This document shows, one piece after another, positions 27,228 to 36,775 of a stretch of DNA of 64,000 nt. The translations under genes were made by a program, and so were the position numbers. Source of the DNA: a bacterium (GTDB lineage: Bacteria; Pseudomonadota; Gammaproteobacteria; Burkholderiales; Burkholderiaceae_C); assembly GCA_030824555.1 (NCBI GenBank), contig JAVBXK010000011.1:1-64000 (forward strand). The letters are read 5' to 3'. The notes beneath the pieces are model-generated. The model was not told the origin of the DNA. It did not search any database and saw only the letters and a program-made list of their open reading frames with translations. The number at the start of each line of letters is the position of its first letter. The first letter of the stretch is position 1.

Positions 27228-29039
27228 ATGAACCACATCCGCAACTTTTCCATCATCGCCCACATTGACCACGGCAAATCCACGCTGGCAGACCGCATCA
27301 TCCAGCGCTGCGGGGGGTTGGCCGACCGGGAGATGAGTGCCCAGGTGCTCGACTCCATGGACCTGGAAAAAGAACGTGGCATCACCATCAAGGCACAAAC
27401 GGCTGCGTTGCAATACAAAGCGCGTGACGGGCAGGTCTACAACCTGAACCTGATCGACACGCCCGGCCACGTGGACTTTTCATATGAAGTCAGCCGCTCG
27501 CTGTCCGCCTGCGAAGGCGCGCTGCTGGTGGTGGATGCCAGCCAGGGTGTCGAGGCGCAAACCGTGGCCAACTGCTACACCGCGCTGGAGTTGGGCGTGG
27601 AAGTGGTGCCTGTCCTGAACAAGATGGACTTGCCCAACGCCGACCCCGAGAACGCCAAACTGGAAATCGAGGACGTGATCGGCATCGACGCGACCGATGC
27701 CATTCCCTGTTCAGCCAAAACTGGCATGGGCGTGGACGACATCCTCGAAGCCGTGGTGGCCCGCATCCCCGCGCCCCAGGGCAACCCAGACGGTGCCCTG
27801 CGCGCCATGATCGTGGACAGCTGGTACGACGCTTACGTGGGTGTGGTGATGCTGGTGCGCGTGGTAGACGGCAAGCTGAGCAAGGGCGAGCGCATCAAGA
27901 TGATGGCCACTGGCGCCACCTACAACGCCGACAACCTGGGTGTGTTTACCCCCCACAACGTGCCACGCGAGTCATTGAGTGCGGGGGAGGTGGGCTACAT
28001 CATTGCGGGCATCAAAGAGTTGCAGGCCGCCAAGGTGGGCGATACCGTTACCCTCATCAAGCCAGGTACGGGTGGCGCTTCGGCCACGGCCACCGAAGCC
28101 CTGCCGGGTTTCAAAGAAGTGCAGCCCCAGGTGTTTGCCGGCCTGTACCCCACCGAGGCCAGCGAATACGACCAGCTGCGTGACGCGCTCGAAAAGCTCA
28201 AGCTCAACGACGCGGCGCTGCACTACGAACCCGAGGTGTCGCAGGCGCTGGGTTTCGGTTTCCGCTGCGGCTTCCTGGGTCTGTTGCACATGGAAATCGT
28301 GCAAGAGCGTCTGGAGCGCGAGTTCGATCAAGACCTGATCACCACCGCGCCCAGCGTGGTGTATCAGGTTGTCAAGGGTGATGGCGAAGTCATCATGGTG
28401 GAAAACCCATCGAAGATGCCCGATCAGGGCAAGATCGAAGAGATTCGCGAGCCTATCGTGACGGTGCACCTGTACATGCCGCAGGAGTACGTGGGCGCGG
28501 TCATGACGCTGGCCAACCAGAAGCGTGGCATGCAGTTGAACATGGCCTACCACGGTAAACAGGTCATGCTGACCTACGACATGCCGCTGGGTGAAATCGT
28601 GCTCGATTTCTTTGACAAACTCAAATCGGTGAGCCGGGGTTATGCCTCGATGGACTACGAGTTCAAGGAATACCGCGCGTCCGATGTGGTGAAGGTTGAC
28701 ATTCTGTTGAACGGCGAGAAGGTGGATGCACTGTCCATCATTGTTCACCGCAGCCAGTCGCAGTACCGTGGGCGCGGGGTGGTTTCCAAGATGCGCGAAA
28801 TCATCAGCCGCCAGATGTTCGATGTGGCCATTCAGGCCGCCATCGGTGGCAACATCATTGCGCGAGAGTCGATCAAGGCCCTGCGTAAAAACGTGTTGGC
28901 CAAGTGTTATGGCGGCGACATTTCCCGCAAACGCAAACTGCTTGAAAAGCAGAAAGCGGGCAAGAAGCGCATGAAACAAATCGGTTCGGTCGAGGTGCCT
29001 CAAGAGGCATTCCTGGCCATTTTGCAGGTGGATGATTGA
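27228..29039 (+). CDS. lepA: Elongation factor 4 (LepA GTPase)
   Basis: Ribosome-associated translational GTPase. The start at 27228 gives 603 residues and the canonical N-terminus [19 protein letters not shown], which contains the G1 loop. Further GTPase motifs are DTPGHVDF and [22 protein letters not shown] and the C-terminal KVGKK-like ending [18 protein letters not shown] mark LepA rather than EF-G. The upstream 295 bp hold no gene. The TGA overlaps the lepB ATG by one base, so the lepA-lepB pair is coupled. Confidence 0.98.
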   Translation: MNHIRNFSIIAHIDHGKSTLADRIIQRCGGLADREMSAQVLDSMDLEKERGITIKAQTAALQYKARDGQVYNLNLIDTPGHVDFSYEVSRSLSACEGALLVVDASQGVEAQTVANCYTALELGVEVVPVLNKMDLPNADPENAKLEIEDVIGIDATDAIPCSAKTGMGVDDILEAVVARIPAPQGNPDGALRAMIVDSWYDAYVGVVMLVRVVDGKLSKGERIKMMATGATYNADNLGVFTPHNVPRESLSAGEVGYIIAGIKELQAAKVGDTVTLIKPGTGGASATATEALPGFKEVQPQVFAGLYPTEASEYDQLRDALEKLKLNDAALHYEPEVSQALGFGFRCGFLGLLHMEIVQERLEREFDQDLITTAPSVVYQVVKGDGEVIMVENPSKMPDQGKIEEIREPIVTVHLYMPQEYVGAVMTLANQKRGMQLNMAYHGKQVMLTYDMPLGEIVLDFFDKLKSVSRGYASMDYEFKEYRASDVVKVDILLNGEKVDALSIIVHRSQSQYRGRGVVSKMREIISRQMFDVAIQAAIGGNIIARESIKALRKNVLAKCYGGDISRKRKLLEKQKAGKKRMKQIGSVEVPQEAFLAILQVDD

Positions 29040-30019
29040 TGAACAACAGTGTGGCAACGCTCACGGGTTTTGTGCTGGCAGCCTTCGTGGGCTACATCGG
29101 TGCGTGGTACTTCGGCTTGGTCGAGGGCAATTTCGCCCTGATGCTGTTTCTGGCGACACTGGTCACTGGCATTTACTGGGTAGCTGAAAAACTGTATTTC
29201 CTGCCGGCCCGTCGCAAGGCGCTGGCCGATGCGCAAGCCCATTCAGACCGGCGTCTGGCCGAGCTGAAAGCGCAAGGCATCAACCAAGTGGACAGTGGCT
29301 TGTCTGCCGACGCACAGACCCGACTGCTGATGCAGCCGTGGTGGCTGGACTGGACTGCTGGCCTGTTCCCGGTGATCGTGGTGGTGTTTGTGCTGCGCTC
29401 GTTCCTGTTCGAGCCGTTCAAGATTCCCTCGGGCTCCATGATCCCGACCTTGATGATCGGCGACCTGATCCTGGTGAACAAGTTTCACTATGGTGTGCGG
29501 CTGCCTGTGGTCAACACCAAGGTCATTGCCAACAATGACCCACAGCGTGGCGACGTGATGGTGTTCCGCTACCCGCCACAGCCCAGCCTGGACTACATCA
29601 AACGTGTGGTCGGTGTGCCGGGCGACGAGGTGGCCTACCTGAACAAGAAGCTGACGGTCAACGGCCAACCCGTGCCCAAAACGGCGCAGCCTGATTTTTT
29701 TGACCCTGACACCATGCGGTATGGCAAGCAGTTTCAGGAGCAGCAAAACGGCAAGACCTACCACACGCTGAACGACAATGACCGCCCCGCATTCGTGCCT
29801 GGTGCCAGCGATTTTCCGTTCAAGGACCAGTGCCGCTACAGTGTGGAAGGCGTGGTTTGTAAGGTGCCAGCCGGTCATTACTTCATGATGGGCGACAACC
29901 GAGACAACTCGCTCGATTCCCGCTATTGGGGATTCGTGCCCGAGGCCAACATCGTGGGCAGGGCCTTTTTCGTGTGGATGAATTTTGGCAACTTCAAACG
30001 CATCGGCGGTTTCGAGTGA
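29039..30019 (+). CDS. lepB: Signal peptidase I
   Basis: Inner-membrane serine protease that removes signal peptides from exported proteins. The 326-residue form starts at ATG 29039, overlapping the lepA stop. Two N-terminal hydrophobic stretches (TGFVLAAFVGYIGAWYFG and FALMLFLATLVTGIYWVA) and a third before the catalytic box (LFPVIVVVFVLRSFL) anchor it. The catalytic serine is in FKIPSGSMIPTLMIGD and the lysine in DYIKRVVGVPGDEV. GDNRDNSLDSRYWGFVP is the box E signature. A DUF4845 gene follows after 40 bp. Confidence 0.97.
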   Translation: MNNSVATLTGFVLAAFVGYIGAWYFGLVEGNFALMLFLATLVTGIYWVAEKLYFLPARRKALADAQAHSDRRLAELKAQGINQVDSGLSADAQTRLLMQPWWLDWTAGLFPVIVVVFVLRSFLFEPFKIPSGSMIPTLMIGDLILVNKFHYGVRLPVVNTKVIANNDPQRGDVMVFRYPPQPSLDYIKRVVGVPGDEVAYLNKKLTVNGQPVPKTAQPDFFDPDTMRYGKQFQEQQNGKTYHTLNDNDRPAFVPGASDFPFKDQCRYSVEGVVCKVPAGHYFMMGDNRDNSLDSRYWGFVPEANIVGRAFFVWMNFGNFKRIGGFE

Positions 30020-30059
30020 AGCCATCGGCCGGGTGATTTCCCTCAAAGGAGTACAGAGC

Positions 30060-30401
30060 ATGAAACAACGTCAGCGTGGCATCACGTTCCTGGGCATGAT
30101 CACCTTTGGCGTGATATTGGCATTTGTGGGCATCATGGGGGCACAGGTGTTCCCCACCTATACCGAGTACATGACCATACAGAAGGCAGTGAACAAGGCT
30201 GCAGCAGGTACAACTGTGGCCGAAGTACGGTCAATTTTTGACAAGGCTGCGAACATCGATTACATCGGCAGCATCAGCGCAAAAGACCTTGAGGTGACCA
30301 AACAAGGTGACAAAGTGGTGGTGTCGTTCGAGTACCAGCGCGAGTTCCATTTGGCCGGGCCTGCCTTTCTGGTCATGAAATACAAAGGCACTTCGCGTTG
30401 A
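30060..30401 (+). CDS. DUF4845 membrane protein with a prepilin-like N-terminus
   Basis: A 113-residue protein of the DUF4845 family, regularly found between lepB and rnc in beta- and gammaproteobacteria; function unknown. A strong AAAGGAG site precedes ATG 30060. The N-terminus MKQRQRGITFLGMITFGVIL resembles a type IV prepilin (basic leader, Gly, hydrophobic helix), but the position-5 residue is Gly, not the usual Glu. The remainder, with YEREFHLAGP-like YQREFHLAGPAFLVMKY, is probably periplasmic. Whether the prepilin peptidase cleaves it cannot be told from sequence. Confidence 0.85.
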   Translation: MKQRQRGITFLGMITFGVILAFVGIMGAQVFPTYTEYMTIQKAVNKAAAGTTVAEVRSIFDKAANIDYIGSISAKDLEVTKQGDKVVVSFEYQREFHLAGPAFLVMKYKGTSR

Positions 30402-30438
30402 GGTTGCGCAAGGCCATGTCACTTCTCTGGTTTGCACA

Positions 30439-31125
30439 TTGAGCGCGCTTTGGCACCCCCTGCAGCACAAGCTGGGTCACAGCTTTGCGCAGCCCAAACT
30501 ACTTGAACGCGCGCTGACGCACCGCAGCTATTCGGCTGATCACTACGAGCGGCTTGAATTCCTGGGCGATTCGGTGCTGAACTTGGCCGTGTCGGGCCTT
30601 TTGTACGAGCAATTGGGGCAGGCACCTGAAGGCGACTTGTCGCGCATCCGGGCCAACCTTGTCAAGCAGGACACGTTGGTGGTGTTGGCCGGGCAACTCG
30701 GCCTGTCAGCCGTCATGCGCCTGGGTGATGGCGAGCTGAAAACCGGGGGGCGGCAGCGCCCCTCCATCCTTGCCGATGTGCTGGAGGCTGTGATAGGTGC
30801 CATTTACCTGGATGCGGGTTACGACAAAGCTGAGCAGGTGGTGCGCCAGCTGTTCAAGGACGTGAAGGTCACCCCATCCATGAGCGCTGTGGGCAAAGAC
30901 CCCAAGACCGAATTGCAGGAATGGCTGCAAGGCCGCAAACTCGGTCTCCCGGTCTATCAGGTGGCGCAAATCACGGGTGCTGCGCACCAGCAACAATTTT
31001 GCATGTCGTGCGAAGTGGCTGCCTTGACGCGAATCGCGCAAGGGGTTGGGCCCTCACGCCGTGCGGCCGAGCAGGCTGCAGCCGCAGCCATGCTTCAACA
31101 ACTCAAATCGAATCCAATCAAATGA
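30439..31125 (+). CDS. rnc: Ribonuclease III
   Basis: Double-strand-specific endoribonuclease that processes rRNA precursors and some mRNAs. The 228-residue product has the signature [18 protein letters not shown], with the catalytic Glu and Asp, and the second metal-site Asp and Glu in [16 protein letters not shown] double-stranded RNA-binding domain begins near [16 protein letters not shown] and ends in [16 protein letters not shown]. No suitable ATG exists, so TTG 30439 is the likely start. It overlaps era by 4 bp (ATGA), the usual rnc-era coupling. Confidence 0.95.
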   Translation: MSALWHPLQHKLGHSFAQPKLLERALTHRSYSADHYERLEFLGDSVLNLAVSGLLYEQLGQAPEGDLSRIRANLVKQDTLVVLAGQLGLSAVMRLGDGELKTGGRQRPSILADVLEAVIGAIYLDAGYDKAEQVVRQLFKDVKVTPSMSAVGKDPKTELQEWLQGRKLGLPVYQVAQITGAAHQQQFCMSCEVAALTRIAQGVGPSRRAAEQAAAAAMLQQLKSNPIK

Positions 31126-32129
31126 CCACTCCTGACGACAACGCGCTCAACCTGGATGCCATGCTGGCCAAGGCCTTGCGGCGGCCAGGCGCCAAAGCTG
31201 TTGAAAGCGCTGCCGAAGCTGAAGAGGCGGTGATCGAGGTGCCGCCTGAGGCCCAGCACTGCGGTCTGGTGGCCATTGTGGGCAAGCCCAACGTGGGCAA
31301 GTCCACGCTGCTCAATGCGTTGGTGGGCCAGAAAGTCAGCATCACGTCGCGCAAGGCGCAAACCACGCGTCACCGCATCACCGGCTTGCGAACGGTCGGG
31401 GCACACCAGTTTGTGTTTGTCGACACGCCCGGTTTCCAGACCCGCCATGGCAATGCGCTGAACCGCTCGCTCAACAAAACCGTGCTCGGTGCCGTGACCG
31501 ATGTGGACCTGATTTTGTGCGTGATCGAGGCCGGGCGCTTCTACCCGGAAGATGCCAAGGTGCTGGCATTGCTGCCATCCAGCATTCCTGTGATTTTGCT
31601 GGCCAACAAGTTCGACCTGATCCACCGCCGTGCCGAGCTGGCGCCCTGGCTGGCCGAGATGCAGGGCCGCCATGCGTTTGCCGAAATCGTGCCCATGTCA
31701 GCCAACAGCGTGCGCGATGTGGGGCGTTTGCTGGGTATTTGCGAAAAATACCTGCCCAAGCAGCCGTGGATGCACGGTGTCGACGAGCTGACCGACCGCA
31801 GCGAGCGCTTCCTGGCCAGCGAAATCGTGCGTGAAAAATTGTTCCGCCTCACCGGCGACGAGTTGCCTTACACCTCCACCGTCATCATTGATAAATTCGA
31901 GGAAGAGGGGCGCATGCGACGCATCGCGGCCACCATCGTGGTCGAGCGCGATGGCCACAAGGGCATGGTCATCGGCGAGGGCGGTGAAAAACTCAAACGC
32001 ATCGGTACCGAGGCGCGTGTCGAGCTGGAGAAGTTGCTCGATGCCAAGGTGTTTCTGGAGCTGTGGGTCAAGGTGCGGTCCGGCTGGGCCGATGACGACG
32101 CCCGTGTGCGCTCGTTCGGTTACGAGTGA
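31122..32129 (+). CDS. era: GTPase Era
   Basis: GTPase that binds the 3' end of 16S rRNA and helps mature the 30S subunit. The 335-residue product carries an N-terminal extension of about 45 residues ([14 protein letters not shown]) before the G domain. G1 is [18 protein letters not shown]3 is DTPGFQT and G4 is NKFDLI. The KH domain contains [17 protein letters not shown], with the GxxG loop as GEGG. The start overlaps rnc. recO follows after a 72-bp gap, continuing the rnc-era-recO-pdxJ-acpS order. Confidence 0.97.
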   Translation: MTTPDDNALNLDAMLAKALRRPGAKAVESAAEAEEAVIEVPPEAQHCGLVAIVGKPNVGKSTLLNALVGQKVSITSRKAQTTRHRITGLRTVGAHQFVFVDTPGFQTRHGNALNRSLNKTVLGAVTDVDLILCVIEAGRFYPEDAKVLALLPSSIPVILLANKFDLIHRRAELAPWLAEMQGRHAFAEIVPMSANSVRDVGRLLGICEKYLPKQPWMHGVDELTDRSERFLASEIVREKLFRLTGDELPYTSTVIIDKFEEEGRMRRIAATIVVERDGHKGMVIGEGGEKLKRIGTEARVELEKLLDAKVFLELWVKVRSGWADDDARVRSFGYE

Positions 32130-32201
32130 CCGTGTGCGCGTGAACATCTGGCGCGTGACGGCAGCGGCCAGGCAACGGGGCGCGCAGCGAGGCAGGGCGG
32201 T

Positions 32202-32960
32202 GTGAGCGTCAAGCGCTATGCCGATGAACCGGGATTCGTGCTCCACCGCTACGACTGGAGCGAATCCAGCCTGATCCTCGACGTGTTCACGCGGCATTTC
32301 GGCCGCGTGGCGCTGGTGGCAAAGGGGGCCAAGCGGCCCACCTCGCAATTGCGTCCGGTATTGCTGCCCTTGCAGCCGCTGTTGCTGGCCTGGGGGGGCG
32401 ATGCCGAGGTGCGCACGCTCAAGGCTGCGCACTGGCGCGGGGGACACGTCATGCCGGTGGGCGAGTCGCTGCTGTCGGGCACCTATTTCAATGAAATGCT
32501 GCTCAAGCTGCTGGCCCGCGACGACCCCCACCCTGTGCTGTACGACGGTTATGCCCAGGCTGTGCAACAGCTGGCCCACCGCACCGTGCCTGACGCGGCT
32601 GTGCTGCGCGCGTTCGAGCTGCTGCTGTTGCGCGAGGTGGGCTATTTGCCGTCTCTGTCAGAGGAGGGCAGCAGCCTTGCCCCGCTGGAACCCGATGCCT
32701 GGTACGCACTGGAAACCGAAGGCGGGCTCGCGCTGGCACCCTCGCCACAACGCGGTGCGCTGCAGGGCATGCACTGGCTGGGCATTCAAGCGGCATTGAC
32801 CCAAGTTGACCCTTACACGGCGCTGGTGCACGCCTGCCGCCCATGCATGTCTGCGTTGCAGCCGGTTTTGCGCCACCTGCTGCACTACCATAGCGGCGTG
32901 CGCTCGTTCAAAACCCGCCAGATGATGCTGGATGTGCAGGCGCTGGTGCGCAGGCGTTGA
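32202..32960 (+). CDS. recO: DNA repair protein RecO
   Basis: Loads RecA onto SSB-coated single-stranded DNA in the RecFOR pathway. The start is GTG 32202, giving 252 residues. The N-terminal OB-fold segment reads YDWSESSLILDVFTRHFGRV and AKGAKRPTSQLRP, both typical. A helical C-terminal part includes LRAFELLLLREVGYLP, a RecO hallmark. No cysteine zinc motif is present, as is usual in proteobacterial RecO. pdxJ starts 79 bp downstream. Confidence 0.93.
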   Translation: MSVKRYADEPGFVLHRYDWSESSLILDVFTRHFGRVALVAKGAKRPTSQLRPVLLPLQPLLLAWGGDAEVRTLKAAHWRGGHVMPVGESLLSGTYFNEMLLKLLARDDPHPVLYDGYAQAVQQLAHRTVPDAAVLRAFELLLLREVGYLPSLSEEGSSLAPLEPDAWYALETEGGLALAPSPQRGALQGMHWLGIQAALTQVDPYTALVHACRPCMSALQPVLRHLLHYHSGVRSFKTRQMMLDVQALVRRR

Positions 32961-33039
32961 GCGCCAGCACCTGAATGCAAACGCCAGGTTCCCTTTGCGT
33001 TGTGCGCCTTCTGCCCTGCCTTTTTCAGGACCCCGTTCG

Positions 33040-33831
33040 ATGTCTATTGCCCCGCCCGCTTCACTTGAAACCGCTCTGACCATGCCAGGTCACCGGTGCG
33101 CGCTGTCGGTCAACCTGAACAAGGTGGCCACCGTGCGCAACACCCGTCACTTGGGCATTCCCAGCCTCACGCGCGCGGCTACCCTGTGTTTGCAGGCAGG
33201 TGCACAGGGCATCACCGTGCACCCCAGGCCAGACGAGCGCCACATCCGCGCCCACGATGTGACCGATCTGGCCACGCTGCTGGCAGGCTGGCCAGGGCGT
33301 GAGTTCAACATTGAAGGCAACCCGTTTCACAACCTCATGGGTTTTGTCGAGGCCGTGCGGCCTCAGCAAGTCACGTTTGTGCCCGATGCAGAAGGCCAAT
33401 TCACCAGCGACCACGGCTGGCGCTTTCCGCAGGATGCCGATCGCCTGGCCCCCCTGATTGCACAAGCCCATGCGGCAGGTGCGCGTGTGAGCCTGTTCAT
33501 GGATCCCGAGCCCGCGCAGATGGCGGCTGCCCGCGCCATCGGCGCCGACCGTGTCGAGCTGTACACCGAGCCCTATGCCGCCGCACACGCACGCGGCGAA
33601 GCCGCCCAGCAGATACCCCGCTACCGTGATGCCGCGCGTGCGGCGCTCGAAGCCGGGCTGGCCGTCAACGCCGGGCATGACCTGAACCTGCACAACCTGA
33701 CCGAATTTCTGAAGGGTGTGCCGGGCGTGAGCGAGGTGTCCATCGGTCACGCGCTGCTGGCCGATGCCCTGGAACTGGGGTATGGGGCCGCAGTTCAAGC
33801 TTATTTGGCCATCATCGCTCGTTCTTATTGA
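33040..33831 (+). CDS. pdxJ: Pyridoxine 5'-phosphate synthase
   Basis: Makes pyridoxine 5'-phosphate from 3-amino-1-hydroxyacetone phosphate and deoxyxylulose phosphate. The start at 33040 gives 263 residues. [16 protein letters not shown] contains the conserved Asn and Arg, [12 protein letters not shown] the active-site His and Arg, and FNIEGNP the Glu. [11 protein letters not shown] and [16 protein letters not shown] bind phosphate. The final 11 residues ([10 protein letters not shown] end) and the stop are encoded within a repeat copy. acpS begins 25 bp further on. Confidence 0.96.
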   Translation: MSIAPPASLETALTMPGHRCALSVNLNKVATVRNTRHLGIPSLTRAATLCLQAGAQGITVHPRPDERHIRAHDVTDLATLLAGWPGREFNIEGNPFHNLMGFVEAVRPQQVTFVPDAEGQFTSDHGWRFPQDADRLAPLIAQAHAAGARVSLFMDPEPAQMAAARAIGADRVELYTEPYAAAHARGEAAQQIPRYRDAARAALEAGLAVNAGHDLNLHNLTEFLKGVPGVSEVSIGHALLADALELGYGAAVQAYLAIIARSY

Positions 33832-33851
33832 TTTGTTTGCTATTGAAAAAT
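33796..33851 (-). repeat. Dispersed 55-bp repeat, copy 5 (pdxJ end to acpS)
   Basis: On the minus strand: CAATAGCAAACAAATC, a spacer, GAGCGATGATGGCCAAATAAGC. It contains the pdxJ stop codon and ends six bases before the acpS ATG. Confidence 0.65.
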
Positions 33852-33856
33852 GTGCC

Positions 33857-34273
33857 ATGATTTACGGTGTGGGAACCGATGTCTGTGATGTGAGGCGCAT
33901 TGCCGCTGCAACCGCGCGGCATGGCGACCGCTTTGCCGAACGCGTGCTGGCAACGGGCGAACTGGCCACCTGGCGTGCCCGCAAGGTCCGCAGCGAGGCT
34001 CGCGGCCACAGCTACTTGGCCACCCGTTTTTCGGCCAAAGAGGCGTTCAGCAAGGCCATCGGGCTGGGCATGCGCATGCCCATGACGTGGCGCAACTGCG
34101 AAGTCATCAACCTGCCCAGTGGCCAGCCTGCGATTGCGCTGCATGGCGAGTTGAAACACTGGTTCGAGGCCCAGCGCCTGCGCGCCCACCTCAGCCTGAC
34201 CGATGAAGGCGACCACGCCAGCAGTTTTGTGGTGGTGGAGCATGTGCCACCTGAATGGCCCACCGAACCGTGA
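33857..34273 (+). CDS. acpS: Holo-[acyl-carrier-protein] synthase
   Basis: Transfers 4'-phosphopantetheine from CoA to the serine of ACP, activating the acpP product encoded upstream. The start [15 protein letters not shown] at 33857 gives 138 residues and carries the magnesium-binding Asp. The second signature [16 protein letters not shown] contributes the Glu and Lys. The C-terminal [18 protein letters not shown] is typical. The pdxJ-acpS order is standard in proteobacteria. nagZ follows after 31 bp. Confidence 0.96.
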   Translation: MIYGVGTDVCDVRRIAAATARHGDRFAERVLATGELATWRARKVRSEARGHSYLATRFSAKEAFSKAIGLGMRMPMTWRNCEVINLPSGQPAIALHGELKHWFEAQRLRAHLSLTDEGDHASSFVVVEHVPPEWPTEP

Positions 34274-34304
34274 ACTTATTTGCCCCCTTTGACAGGAGCC
34301 ACCC

Positions 34305-35426
34305 ATGACCGCTCACCCCGCACCCGTGGTGCTTGACATTGCCGGCACCACCCTGACCAAGGCTGACAAAAAGCGGCTCAAGCACCCGCTGACCGGTGGC
34401 CTCATTCTGTTCGCGCGCAACTTCGAGAGCCGCGAACAACTGACCAAACTGTGCCGGAAAATCAAGAAAGCCCGCCCCGATGTGCTGATTGCCGTGGACC
34501 ACGAAGGTGGCCGCGTGCAGCGCTTCAAAACCGATGGCTTTACCCACCTGCCCCCCATGCGTGCCTTGGGTCAGTTGTGGGATACCCCCGCACATGATGG
34601 GGATAACCTGGCGCAGCCCGCGTTGGAGGCCATTTCGACCCATTTGCACGCCACCAACGTGGCCACCGCCTGTGGCTACGTGCTGGGTGCCGAGTTGCGA
34701 GCTTGCGGCGTGGACCTGAGCTTCGCCCCCGTGCTCGACCTGGACCACGGCCCCAGCGGTGTCATCGGCGACCGGGCATTTGCCCGCGACCCCCGGGTGG
34801 CCACTCTGCTGGCCAAAAGCGTGATGCATGGCCTGCACATCAGTGGGATGGCCAACTGCGGCAAACATTTTCCCGGCCACGGGTACGTGCGGGGCGATTC
34901 GCACCTGGACGTACCGGTGGACGATCGGCCTTTGCAGACCATCCTGTCTGACGATGCCATGCCTTACCAGTGGCTCAGCAGCAGCCTGGCCAGCGTCATG
35001 CCCGCGCACGTCATCTACAGCCAAGTCGACAAACGCCCGGCAGGCTTTTCTGCGCGCTGGTTGCAAGACATCCTGCGCGGGCAGTTGGGCTTTCAGGGCG
35101 CGGTGTTCAGCGATGACCTCAGCATGGCGGCTGCCCGCGTCATTGACGGCCAGCCCGTCAGCTACATCGCTGCGGCCTTGGCCGCGTTGCAGGCAGGGTG
35201 CGACATGGTGCTGCTGTGCAACCAGTCATTGAGCGGCGGTGGCGAAGCCGTGGACGAACTGCTGAGCGGCTTGAGCGAAGCCATCGTCAAAGGCGAATGG
35301 ACGCCACGCGAGACCAGTGAAGAACGCCGTTTGTCCTTGTTGCCCACCCAGCCTGCGTTGGGCTGGGATGCGCTGATGACGCACAGGGCATATATGCACG
35401 CGCTGGACTTGGTCGCTACCATGTAA
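34305..35426 (+). CDS. nagZ: Beta-N-acetylhexosaminidase NagZ
   Basis: Cytoplasmic glycoside hydrolase family 3 enzyme that removes N-acetylglucosamine from recycled muropeptides. In many bacteria its product also signals for beta-lactamase induction. An AGGAG site precedes ATG 34305, giving 373 residues. VLIAVDHEGGRVQR and CGKHFPGHGYVRGDSHLDVP, with the family His and Asp dyad, are the GH3 hallmarks. VFSDDLSMAAA contains the nucleophile Asp. It closes the long rightward housekeeping run; the signalling cluster begins 37 bp later. Confidence 0.96.
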   Translation: MTAHPAPVVLDIAGTTLTKADKKRLKHPLTGGLILFARNFESREQLTKLCRKIKKARPDVLIAVDHEGGRVQRFKTDGFTHLPPMRALGQLWDTPAHDGDNLAQPALEAISTHLHATNVATACGYVLGAELRACGVDLSFAPVLDLDHGPSGVIGDRAFARDPRVATLLAKSVMHGLHISGMANCGKHFPGHGYVRGDSHLDVPVDDRPLQTILSDDAMPYQWLSSSLASVMPAHVIYSQVDKRPAGFSARWLQDILRGQLGFQGAVFSDDLSMAAARVIDGQPVSYIAAALAALQAGCDMVLLCNQSLSGGGEAVDELLSGLSEAIVKGEWTPRETSEERRLSLLPTQPALGWDALMTHRAYMHALDLVATM

Positions 35427-35463
35427 ACCTCGCCGTCCATCCCTCCTTTCGCTCAGGTTGCCT

Positions 35464-36768
35464 ATGTCCGATACCCCATGGATCGACACCCAGCAATTGC
35501 GCGTGGGTTTGTATGTCTACCTGGATCTCGGGTGGATGGACCACCCGTTTGCGTTCAGTCACTTCAAAATCAACAGCGCGGAGCAAATTGACATCATCGC
35601 GGGCTTGGGGCTGCAGAAGGTTCGCTACAACCCGGAGCTGAGTGATGAGGCCGTGGCCCTGGCAGTCGCTTCCCGCCACAAGGCACCTTCACCAGCTCCA
35701 GTGACTGACGTGGCGCGCGTACCTGCTGCTGCTTCGCCGGTGATGCAGGCCAAGCAGGCTATGCTGGCCAAAATCCGTCAGCGGCGGGAGGTCGCAGAGC
35801 GTATCGAAAAAGCCTTTGTGGCCACTGCGCGCAGCATTCGCGACATCGAACGCAACCTCTACAGCCAACCGGCAGAAACCCTGGCCACTGCCACGGGCCT
35901 GGTTGCCGACATTGCCGATCGCATGCTGACTGCCCCCGAAATGGTGATACAGGTGATTGGCGAGAAACCCGGTGGCGAAGAGCTGTACCTGCACTCGCTC
36001 AACGTTGCCGTGCTGGCCATGATGATGGCCAGGGAAATGGGCTTGCCGAGGGACGTGGTCAGTACGCTAGGGCTGGGTGCTTTGCTGCACGACATCGGTC
36101 AGCACGACATACCTGACCGCGTACGCAACAAGGTAGGCGATTTGACACCGGCAGAGCGGCACTTTTTCGAGCAGCACCCTGTGTATGGGGTGGCCATGGC
36201 CCAGCGCATGCATGTATCGGATGCGGTGCTGGCCGTCATTGCACAGCATCACGAACATTGGGACGGTGGCGGGTATCCTGCACGACTGCAAGGCGAGGGC
36301 ATTGCACTGCTTGCCCGTATCGTGGTCATCACCAATTATTTCGACGAGTTGTGCAACCCGCCTGCGCTGGCCGATGCACTCACGCCGCACGAGGCACTGT
36401 CGGCCATGTTTGCGCGGTTACAGGGCAAGTTCGACCCGCAATTGTTGCGGGTGTTCATTCATTGCATGGGTGTGTACCCACCGGGTTCGGTGGTTCAGCT
36501 TTCCAACGGATTGCTGGCTCTGGTGTCGTCGGTGAACACCACACATCCCATGAAGCCTGTGGTGCTGGTACACGACCCCAGTGTGCCGCGCGATGAGGCC
36601 ATTTTGCTGGACATGAGCCAGGAGCCGCAGCTCAACATCAGCAAGTCCATCAGGCCCGCGCAGGTGCCTCGCGAGGTGTTGAACTACCTGAGCCCCCGGT
36701 TACATTTAAGCTATTATTTTGATGGCAACAATAGTCCATCAGGCAAGCCTGGAGCATCGAAAGCATGA
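35464..36768 (+). CDS. HD-GYP cyclic-di-GMP phosphodiesterase with DUF3391 N-terminus
   Basis: Predicted to degrade cyclic di-GMP. The start at 35464 gives 434 residues. The N-terminal DUF3391 domain reads WIDTQQLRVGLYVYLDLGW and spans about 3-60. The HD-GYP domain has the Glu and His of EELYLHSLNVA, HDIGQHDIPD, the HHEHWDGGGYP motif and a C-terminal LLARIVVITNYFDEL. Two departures from the canonical pattern are Gln instead of Lys after HDIG and Asn instead of a metal-ligand Asp in ITNYFDEL. The last 19 residues come from a repeat copy. Its stop overlaps the kinase start (ATGA). Confidence 0.9.
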   Translation: MSDTPWIDTQQLRVGLYVYLDLGWMDHPFAFSHFKINSAEQIDIIAGLGLQKVRYNPELSDEAVALAVASRHKAPSPAPVTDVARVPAAASPVMQAKQAMLAKIRQRREVAERIEKAFVATARSIRDIERNLYSQPAETLATATGLVADIADRMLTAPEMVIQVIGEKPGGEELYLHSLNVAVLAMMMAREMGLPRDVVSTLGLGALLHDIGQHDIPDRVRNKVGDLTPAERHFFEQHPVYGVAMAQRMHVSDAVLAVIAQHHEHWDGGGYPARLQGEGIALLARIVVITNYFDELCNPPALADALTPHEALSAMFARLQGKFDPQLLRVFIHCMGVYPPGSVVQLSNGLLALVSSVNTTHPMKPVVLVHDPSVPRDEAILLDMSQEPQLNISKSIRPAQVPREVLNYLSPRLHLSYYFDGNNSPSGKPGASKA

Positions 36769-36775
36769 AAAATTC
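36711..36775 (+). repeat. Dispersed 55-bp repeat, copy 6 (HD-GYP/kinase junction)
   Basis: TTTTGATGGCAACAATAGTC, a spacer, GCAAGCCTGGAGCATCG and an AT-rich tail align best with the hemD copy. It encodes the last residues of the HD-GYP protein and holds the ATGA overlap that begins the kinase. This is the most degenerate confident copy. Confidence 0.5.
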
